Positions 58,267-64,000 of a DNA stretch of 64,000 nt are shown piece after piece (the stretch's first letter is position 1; every line of letters starts with the position of its first letter). The DNA is from an uncultured Acetatifactor sp. Lineage in GTDB: Bacteria > Bacillota > Clostridia > Lachnospirales > Lachnospiraceae. The translations under genes and the position numbers were made by a program. The notes below the pieces were generated by a model. The model saw only the letters and a list, made by a program, of their open reading frames with translations. It was not told where the DNA came from and did not search any database. The stretch spans positions 1 through 64,000 of the forward strand of contig CAJUFO010000017.1 in assembly GCA_910585615.1 (NCBI GenBank), written 5' to 3'.

Positions 58267-60594
58267 TTATAGAGAGGCGCTGTGGGCCTGCGGGCAGTCC
58301 TTCCCGTACTGCTCGCATATCCTGGCCGCCAGGGCCGTGAATCTACGGTTCTCGCTGACATTGTCTATCATGCCCCGGACGGTGGCGCTGCTGCCCAGGA
58401 TTGTGACGCAGCTTTTGGCCCTTGTGATGGCCGTGTACAGGAGATTGCGGTTGAAGAGCATCCGGGGCCCGCCCAGAAGCGGCATGATTACCGCCGGATA
58501 CTCGCTTCCCTGGGATTTGTGTATGGTGACGGCATAGGACAGCTCCAGCTCCTCCAGCAGGGAGAAGGGATAGGTGACCCGCTTCTGCTCGTCATACTCC
58601 ACCACCAGGCAGGAGGCCGCCTCCTGAATCTCCAGGATCTGGCCCATGTCGCCGTTGAAGACGCCCGCCCCGCGCTCCACCGGGATGCCGTACCTGCTGA
58701 CAATCTCCCACTCCAGCTGATAATTATTCTTGATCTGCATCACCTTGTCTCCCTCGCGGTAGATGCGGTCGCCGCTCATATGCTCCCTCTTGCGCCCGTC
58801 GGCGGGATTCAGGTATCTCTGCAGGATGCCGTTTAAGGTCTCGCAGCCCAGGGGGCCCTTGCGCATGGGGGTGAGCACCTGGATATCGAAGGCCGTGGCC
58901 TTCACATACCGGGGCAGCTTCTCCTGTATCAATTGTATCATATGCTTATATATGACATTTATGTCATTTCTCTCCAGAAGGAAGAAGTCCCTGGACTTGT
59001 TGTCCAGAGCGATCTGCTCCCCGTTGTTGATCCGGTGGGCGTTGACGATGATGTCGCTCTCCTCCGCCTGCCGGAAGATCCTCTTCAGCTCCACCATGGG
59101 AAAGCACCTGCTGCGGATAAGGTCGCGCAGCACCTGGCCCGGGCCCACACTGGGCAGCTGATCCACGTCCCCCACCAGCACCAGCCTGGTCCCCGGGGCC
59201 ACGGCCTTCAGCAGCGCCTGGAACAGCTGGATGTCCACCATGGACATTTCGTCTATGATGACCACGTCCGCCTCCAGAGGGTTCTCCTCGTTGCGCTCGA
59301 ACCTTACCTTCTTCGTGTCCTCGTCCGACAGCGCGCTGTTCAGCTCCAGCATCCGATGGATGGTCCTGGCCTCAAAGCCCGTGGCCTCGGTCATGCGCTT
59401 GGCCGCACGGCCTGTGGGCGCGGCCAGGAGGATGTCCAGCCCCTCCGCCTCGAAATAGCGTATCACCATGTTGATCGTGGTGGTCTTGCCCGTTCCGGGG
59501 CCGCCGGACAGCAGGAACAGGCCGTTGCGGATGGATTCCGCCACAGCCCGGAACTGAAGCCGGTCCAGCTCCATATGCAGGCTCTCCGCCAGCGCCCCCA
59601 GCTTTCCCATGGCCTCCGCACCCAGGCCGAAGTCCCCGCCGCTCCCGAAGTCAGCATTGTCGGCAAACCTCCCGCCCTCCTCCCGGGAATCCCCGCTGCT
59701 CTCCTCCTGCCCGGGCATCATGGAAATATTCAGCTCCTGCAGCATCCGGGCGCAGTTCAGCTCCGCATAGTAATAGGAGGTGGCGAAGACCTGATCCCCC
59801 TTTATCACCAGCTTTTTGTCCATCATCAGATTGTCCATCTGGGGGCGGATGTATTCCCTTGCCACGCCCAGCAGACGCTCCGCCCGCTCCAGCAGGGCCT
59901 CCATGGGAAAATAGCAGTGCCCCTCCCCCACGGTCTGCATCAGGGTGTAGAAGATGCCGCTCCTGATCCGGTAGTCGGAGTCGGTGTGGATGCCGATTTT
60001 GGCGGCCAGCTCGTCCGCCAGCTTGAAGCCGATCCCGTGGATGTCCTCCGCCAGACGATAGGGGTTCTCCTTCATGACGCCGTAGAGGCCGCCACCGTAG
60101 GTCTCGTATATCTTCACGGCCAGCGTGTTGGAGATGCCGTACTGCTGGAGGAACACCAGCGCGTCGCGCAGATCCCTCTTCTCCTCCATCTGCACGGCAA
60201 TGTCCCTGGCCTTGCGCTGGCTCACACCCTTCACCTCCGCCAGCCGCTCCGGCTCCTCCTCGATGATCCGGAAGGTATCGTCCCCGAACTGCCGCACGAT
60301 CCTGGCGGCCAGGGAGGGCCCTACGCCCTTTATGGCCCCGGAGCCCAGATACCGCTCCATGCCCAGGCTGTCCTTCGGCACCACCACCTGGAAGCTGGCC
60401 ATCTTGAGCTGGGTCCCATAGACAGGGTGCTCCACATACTCCCCCTGCACCTGGATGTTCTCCCCCTGGGTCAGGCCTTTGCCCATCCCCACGCAGACCA
60501 CCTCGCTGCCCTCTGTCATCAGATTCATGACAGTATAGCCGTTCTCATTATTCTGAAAGATGATATGCTCTACATATCCGCTGACCGTCTCCAT
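58267..60594 (-). CDS. recD2: ATP-dependent DNA helicase RecD2
   Basis: 775 aa from the ATG at 60594 (GGGGAA upstream). The N-terminal OB-like and helix-hairpin-helix part (GSGAIKGVGPSLAARIV) is followed by Walker A GGPGTGKTT (364-372), Walker B VVIIDEMSMVD, the motif GDVDQLPSVGPGQVL and a late TIHKSQGSEYPAVIMPL. This is the RecD2 layout (no RecBC partner), a 5'-3' helicase for repair. A glycine/serine/acid-rich insert at about 296-328 is not usual in the family. Confidence 0.94.
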   Translation of the reverse strand: METVSGYVEHIIFQNNENGYTVMNLMTEGSEVVCVGMGKGLTQGENIQVQGEYVEHPVYGTQLKMASFQVVVPKDSLGMERYLGSGAIKGVGPSLAARIVRQFGDDTFRIIEEEPERLAEVKGVSQRKARDIAVQMEEKRDLRDALVFLQQYGISNTLAVKIYETYGGGLYGVMKENPYRLAEDIHGIGFKLADELAAKIGIHTDSDYRIRSGIFYTLMQTVGEGHCYFPMEALLERAERLLGVAREYIRPQMDNLMMDKKLVIKGDQVFATSYYYAELNCARMLQELNISMMPGQEESSGDSREEGGRFADNADFGSGGDFGLGAEAMGKLGALAESLHMELDRLQFRAVAESIRNGLFLLSGGPGTGKTTTINMVIRYFEAEGLDILLAAPTGRAAKRMTEATGFEARTIHRMLELNSALSDEDTKKVRFERNEENPLEADVVIIDEMSMVDIQLFQALLKAVAPGTRLVLVGDVDQLPSVGPGQVLRDLIRSRCFPMVELKRIFRQAEESDIIVNAHRINNGEQIALDNKSRDFFLLERNDINVIYKHMIQLIQEKLPRYVKATAFDIQVLTPMRKGPLGCETLNGILQRYLNPADGRKREHMSGDRIYREGDKVMQIKNNYQLEWEIVSRYGIPVERGAGVFNGDMGQILEIQEAASCLVVEYDEQKRVTYPFSLLEELELSYAVTIHKSQGSEYPAVIMPLLGGPRMLFNRNLLYTAITRAKSCVTILGSSATVRGMIDNVSENRRFTALAARICEQYGKDCPQAHSASL

Positions 60595-60623
60595 CCGGAT
60601 TCCCCGCAATCTCATATATCAGA

Positions 60624-60655
60624 ACAAGGCTGCCTCTCCACGCAAGCAGCCTTGT
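60624..60655 (-). terminator. Hairpin between the flagellar genes and recD2
   Basis: acaaggctgc and gcagccttgt form a perfect 10-bp stem with a 12-base loop. It lies 32 bases after the rod-binding protein stop. A clear T-run is missing, so it may terminate weakly or stabilise the mRNA end. Confidence 0.45.
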
Positions 60656-60687
60656 CTCGAATGTATGTTCTGTCCCATTTATCCTGA

Positions 60688-61107
60688 TTACAGATTCACC
60701 CCTGCGGTGGTCATGCCTTCTGCGGCGGACCCATCCGCGGTCTGGGGAATCTCTGTGGTAGTGAAATTACGCTTCATCTGGTCGTACAACATCTGCGCCA
60801 GGCCGAAGCCGCCGTTCTGGTTCGTGGTCTCCTCCGCCACGGCCTGCACCATCTGATCCTTGTAGTAGTCCATCATGGTAGCCGTGTAGTTGGAGTTATT
60901 CTCATTGGTGGGGATGGTCTTCATCATGCCCTTGTACATCTGCTCGATGAAGTAGGCCTCGAACTGCTTGCAGGCATCCATCAGCTCCGCGTCCGTCGCC
61001 TTCGCGTAGTCCGCGCCCTTGAGCTTATCCTGCAGCCCCGCCGCCCGCTGGTTGGCAGCGTTGGCGTAGGTGTCGGCGTACATGCCGGTTATATTGCTGA
61101 AATCCAT
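60688..61107 (-). CDS. Flagellar rod-binding protein (FlgJ N-terminal-like)
   Basis: 139 aa. The rod-binding domain has DAELMDACKQFEAYFIEQMYKGMMKTIP (key part CKQFEAYFIEQMYK), followed by MMDYYKDQMVQAVAE and GGFGLAQMLYDQM. The muramidase domain of proteobacterial FlgJ is absent, as in Firmicutes. It helps assembly of the flagellar rod. It lies 14 bp after flgG. Confidence 0.9.
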   Translation of the reverse strand: MDFSNITGMYADTYANAANQRAAGLQDKLKGADYAKATDAELMDACKQFEAYFIEQMYKGMMKTIPTNENNSNYTATMMDYYKDQMVQAVAEETTNQNGGFGLAQMLYDQMKRNFTTTEIPQTADGSAAEGMTTAGVNL

Positions 61108-61121
61108 TATTCAGTTACCTC

Positions 61122-61937
61122 CTACCTGCGTAAGTTGTTGGCCTGCTGCAGCATCTCGTCGGAAGTGGTGATAGCCTTGGAGTTCAGCTCATAGGCCCGC
61201 TGCGCCACGATCATGTTCACCATCTCGTCCACTACCTGCACGTTGGATCCCTCCAGATAATTCTGGATGACCTTGCTCTTCTCCACCGCCGTGCTGGTGG
61301 CCTCATTGATCGGCTGGCCGCTGGCCGCGGACTGCTCATACAGGGTGTTGGCCAGCTTGTTCAGGCCGTTGGGATTGTTGAACTGGAACAGCCCGATGCG
61401 GATCCCCATGGGCTGGGGATTGTTCTTTGCGTCCGGATAGCACAGCTCCCCGTCGGAGTTCACCGTAATGTTGGTGACTATGTAGTTCTGGTTCAGGATG
61501 ATGGGCCGTCCGTTGGTATCCATCACCGGAAGCCCGTCCTCATTGGCCAGCATGTTGCCGTTGGTGGCCAAGGTGAACTGGAAATTGCCGTTGCGGGTGT
61601 AGTAAGTATTGCCGTCCGCCCCCCGCACCGCGAAGAAGCCCTTGCCGTCTATCATGAATGCGGTATCGCTGTCCGAAGCCATTGCGTTTCCCTGCCTGAA
61701 TATGGTCGTGATGGCGGAATTGCGCACGCCCAGTCCCACCTGCGCGCTGGTGGGCTTCTGCTCCCCGTTGGCCGTGGTGGTCCTGGTCTGCAGGTTCTGA
61801 TACAACAATGTCTTGAACTCGTTCACATGGGTCTTATAGCCCTGTGTGTTCACGTTGGCCAGGTTGTTGGCGATGGTGTCGAGATTCGTCTGCTGGGCAA
61901 TCATGCCGGTTGCCGCTGTCCATAAGCTACGTACCAT
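61122..61937 (-). CDS. flgG: Flagellar basal-body rod protein FlgG (FlhP-like)
   Basis: 271 aa. The N-terminal rod signature is TNLDTIANNLANVNTQGYK; the middle has FFAVRGADGNTYYTRNGNFQ; and the C-terminus EGSNVQVVDEMVNMIVAQRAYELN (key part VVDEMVNMIVAQRAYE) is standard for rod/hook proteins. The order mbl, flhO, flhP in Bacillus matches mbl, flgF-like, flgG here, with a small extra ORF between the last two. Confidence 0.93.
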   Translation of the reverse strand: MVRSLWTAATGMIAQQTNLDTIANNLANVNTQGYKTHVNEFKTLLYQNLQTRTTTANGEQKPTSAQVGLGVRNSAITTIFRQGNAMASDSDTAFMIDGKGFFAVRGADGNTYYTRNGNFQFTLATNGNMLANEDGLPVMDTNGRPIILNQNYIVTNITVNSDGELCYPDAKNNPQPMGIRIGLFQFNNPNGLNKLANTLYEQSAASGQPINEATSTAVEKSKVIQNYLEGSNVQVVDEMVNMIVAQRAYELNSKAITTSDEMLQQANNLRR

Positions 61938-62131
61938 AGTGCTGTTTCCTTCCTTTCAAATCCCCGGCCGATGCAATCGGCCTTATCCTTCCCGTTCTCT
62001 CCCACCGGCTTCCATCCGGCGGAATGCTCGCGGATTTCCTTGTTCATATCCCTGACCTCTTCCAGTGTCCGGCATTTGTCTGTCGCGGTGGTTATAAGCC
62101 AGGCAATAAACTGCAGCTGTCTATCTGTCAT
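61901..62131 (-). CDS. Small protein between flgF and flgG
   Basis: 76 aa from the ATG at 62131, which has an excellent site (AAGGAGG, 8 bases upstream). The first 45 residues look real and helical (MTDRQLQFIAWLITTATDKC...RDMNKEIREHSAG); the last 30 overlap the flgG start by 37 bp and may be poorly conserved. It lies in a gap that is empty in Bacillus. No family recognised; perhaps a flagellar accessory or regulator. Confidence 0.55.
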   Translation of the reverse strand: MTDRQLQFIAWLITTATDKCRTLEEVRDMNKEIREHSAGWKPVGENGKDKADCIGRGFERKETALWYVAYGQRQPA

Positions 62132-62182
62132 AGCTGTCCTCCTTATCCCTTTCCGAGCGTGACGACAGCACACCTTCCTATA

Positions 62183-62962
62183 TTAGACCCTTCCCAACTG
62201 GGTGGCTGCGATTTCCAGGGAACCGTCATAGGTCTGGATGATCTTCTGGCTGCTCTCATAGTTCCGGGTGATGGCGATCAGGTTCACCATCTCGGACACC
62301 ACCTGCACATTGGACATCTCCAGGTAGCCTGAGTTGATCACCGCGTTGGCCTGGGTGGTCCTGGCCCCCTCTATGGGCCTGTAATAGGTCTCGCCGTATT
62401 TCTCCAGATAATCGTAATCCTCGAAATCGGTAATGCCGATCCTGGCCACCGCCGTATCGTTCTGGTATATGGTCCCGTCCTCGTCTATTTTAGAATCCAG
62501 CAGGGTGTTCAACCGTATCCGGCGGCTCTGATTGTCCAGCACATAATCGCCGTCCTCGTTCACCAGATACCCTTCCTTGTTCAGGGTGAATTGGCCGGCC
62601 CGGGTGTACATGGTGGATGTCTCTCCCGCCTTGTTGGTGAACTCGATGGCGAAGAAGCCGTCCCCGTCTATGGCCAGGTCATAGGTATTGCCCGTGACGC
62701 GGTAGGAACCCTGGGTGTAGTCCGTATAGTTCTCCCCGATCTTCACGCCGGGATTGTTCCTGCCGATGTGCTCGGCGTAGGCGCTATGGCCGTCCGAACG
62801 GTCTTTGATCTTCACCGTGAGCACATCCGAAAAGCACTGGCTGGTGGCGCCCTCCTTCTTGAATCCCACCGTGGACGCGTTGGCCAGGTTGTTGGTCATG
62901 GTGTCCATCCTGTGCTGTTCGTTGACCATGGCGGTATAAGCCGTGTATAAACCTTTTAGCAT
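62183..62962 (-). CDS. flgF: Flagellar hook-basal body protein (FlgF/FlhO-like)
   Basis: 259 aa. The N-terminal rod signature is HRMDTMTNNLANASTVGFKK; AIDGDGFFAIEF and the C-terminal EMSNVQVVSEMVNLIAITRNYE complete the family pattern. By position after an mbl-type gene it is the counterpart of Bacillus FlhO. It forms part of the proximal rod. Confidence 0.9.
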   Translation of the reverse strand: MLKGLYTAYTAMVNEQHRMDTMTNNLANASTVGFKKEGATSQCFSDVLTVKIKDRSDGHSAYAEHIGRNNPGVKIGENYTDYTQGSYRVTGNTYDLAIDGDGFFAIEFTNKAGETSTMYTRAGQFTLNKEGYLVNEDGDYVLDNQSRRIRLNTLLDSKIDEDGTIYQNDTAVARIGITDFEDYDYLEKYGETYYRPIEGARTTQANAVINSGYLEMSNVQVVSEMVNLIAITRNYESSQKIIQTYDGSLEIAATQLGRV

Positions 62963-63004
62963 ATGATTTGCTGCCTCCTGATGCCTTTTATCCTGAATCT
63001 GTTC

Positions 63005-63997
63005 CTATCTGTCATTGTAGCCTGAGAGGAATTCCACATATTTCCCGGTCCCCACTGCCACCGCCGTCATGGGATCCTCTGCGGTGATGGTGTTGATGCC
63101 CGTCTTGGAGGAAATCAGCTCCTCCAGTCCCCGCAGAAGGCTTCCGCCGCCTGTGAGCACGATGCCCCTGTCCGCGATGTCCGCCGCCAGCTCGGGCGGC
63201 GTCTTCTCCAGCACGCTGTGGATGGTCTCCACAACCTGGGAAGTGGTCTCCCGGAGGGCTTCCTCAGTCTCCTCGGAGGATACCTTCACCGTCTTGGGCA
63301 GGCCTGTGACCAGGTTCCGGCCCCTGACGTCCATGTAGTCCACCTCCGGCCGCTTGTAGGCGGAGCCGATCTTGATCTTCAAATCCTCCGCTGTCCGCTC
63401 GCCGATCAGCAGATTATGTTTCTTGCGCATATAGCGGACGATTGCTTCGTCGAAATCATCCCCGGCCACCTTGATGGAGGCGCTGACCACCGTGCCGCCC
63501 AGAGAAATGACAGCAATGTCGGAAGTGCCGCCGCCGATGTCCACGATCATGTTCCCGCAGGGCTTGGCGATGTCTATCCCCGCGCCGATGGCGGCAGCGA
63601 TAGGCTCCTCAATGATGTCCACGTCCCGGGCCCCTGCCTGGTAAGTGGCGTCTTCCACAGCCTTCTTCTCCACCTCCGTGACGCCGCTGGGGACGCACAC
63701 GGCGATGCGGGGCTTCCGGAAGGATCTCCTGCCCAGCGCTTTCTGGATGAAATACTTCATCATCTTCTCGGTGACGGTATAGTCCGAGATGACCCCCTGG
63801 CGCAGGGGCCTGACGGCCACGATGTTCCCGGGCGTCCTGCCCAGCATGAGCCTGGCGTCCTCTCCGATGGCCTTGATCTTCTGGGTGTCCCTATCAAAGG
63901 CCACCACCGAGGGCTCCTTCAATACGACGCCCTTTCCTCTGATGTATACTAAAATGCTGGCTGTACCCAAATCGATTCCAATATCCGTACACTGCAT
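63005..63997 (-). CDS. Rod shape-determining protein, MreB/Mbl family
   Basis: 330 aa, complete, starting three bases from the window edge. Actin-like motifs: DIGIDLGTASILVY (phosphate 1), IEEPIAAAIGAG (connect 1), VDIGGGTSDIAVISLGG (phosphate 2), VLTGGGSLLRGLEEL (adenosine) and TAVAVGTGK (connect 2). It guides lateral wall synthesis. Being next to flhO/flhP-type genes it corresponds in position to Bacillus mbl. Upstream sequence is outside the window. Confidence 0.93.
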   Translation of the reverse strand: MQCTDIGIDLGTASILVYIRGKGVVLKEPSVVAFDRDTQKIKAIGEDARLMLGRTPGNIVAVRPLRQGVISDYTVTEKMMKYFIQKALGRRSFRKPRIAVCVPSGVTEVEKKAVEDATYQAGARDVDIIEEPIAAAIGAGIDIAKPCGNMIVDIGGGTSDIAVISLGGTVVSASIKVAGDDFDEAIVRYMRKKHNLLIGERTAEDLKIKIGSAYKRPEVDYMDVRGRNLVTGLPKTVKVSSEETEEALRETTSQVVETIHSVLEKTPPELAADIADRGIVLTGGGSLLRGLEELISSKTGINTITAEDPMTAVAVGTGKYVEFLSGYNDR

Positions 63998-64000
63998 ACT

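Noticed and set aside
58933..60687. Long plus-strand open frame (584 codons) opposite recD2
   Set aside because: Antisense to a gene with full helicase motifs; composition is His/Leu/Gln/Pro-rich, typical of a mirrored GC-rich frame.

Overview
The window looks like a chromosome segment of an anaerobic, flagellated, spore-former-related Clostridium, most like a Lachnospiraceae. The markers are a Spo0A-type DNA-binding protein, the cdaA-cdaR-glmM module, a DUF3048 lipoprotein, a YvyF-like flagellar-region zinc protein, and an Mbl/FlgF/FlgG/rod-binding-protein run as in other Firmicutes. The assignment rests on family content only; no rRNA or tRNA gene is visible.

Layout. (1) 1-2212: an AlbA_2/Schlafen-type ATPase-like gene between decayed coding scraps. 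(2) 2213-24932: an AT-rich surface-polysaccharide island in two divergent arms. The left arm (minus strand) carries a methyltransferase/GT2/GT4 fusion, a short-form Wzt plus Wzm exporter, a GT2/GT4 fusion and an internally deleted UDP-glucose dehydrogenase. The right arm (plus strand) carries a second Wzm/Wzt exporter whose Wzt has a C-terminal substrate domain, a methyltransferase with seven 14-residue coiled-coil repeats, GT2 enzymes, a YfhO-like membrane protein, a membrane-protein pseudogene hit by a 102-bp MITE, and a translationally coupled set (ketoisomerase, GtrB-like GT, MaoC hydratase, LbH acyltransferase, DegT aminotransferase) followed by GtrA. (3) 24933-26974: a compact three-gene RelA/SpoT-domain operon. 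(4) 26975-49083: a GC-rich second polysaccharide locus, nearly all on the minus strand: two initiating sugar-phosphate transferases, CapD-like dehydratase, Wzz-like and EpsG-like proteins, many GT2/GT4 enzymes, a cell-wall glucosaminidase-like protein, a lipoprotein and a stand-alone Spo0A C-domain regulator. (5) 49212-63997: mostly conserved core (a GtrB-like GT, DUF3048, HPr, glmM, cdaR, cdaA, two membrane proteins, yvyF-like, comF, recD2, rod-binding protein, flgG, a small ORF, flgF, mbl).

How it works together (inference). The AT-rich island should make and export one or two glycans by ABC transport. The pairing of a Wzt C-domain with a neighbouring methyltransferase/coiled-coil protein recalls WbdD/Wzt chain termination and length measurement. 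The right-arm enzymes would make a 3-amino-3,6-dideoxyhexose whose N-acyl group may come from a MaoC-type (R)-hydratase, load it on a lipid (GtrB), flip it (GtrA) and transfer it outside (YfhO-like). The GC-rich locus resembles a Wzy-type pathway, but no Wzx flippase and no complete tyrosine kinase is present in the window.

The best candidates for something undescribed are: the hydratase-acyltransferase amino-sugar set; the coiled-coil methyltransferases next to ABC exporters; interleaved inverted repeats at 38643-38744 that would form a pseudoknotted leader RNA; the RelA/SpoT three-gene unit; three palindromes between the divergent polysaccharide arms; and the MITE.
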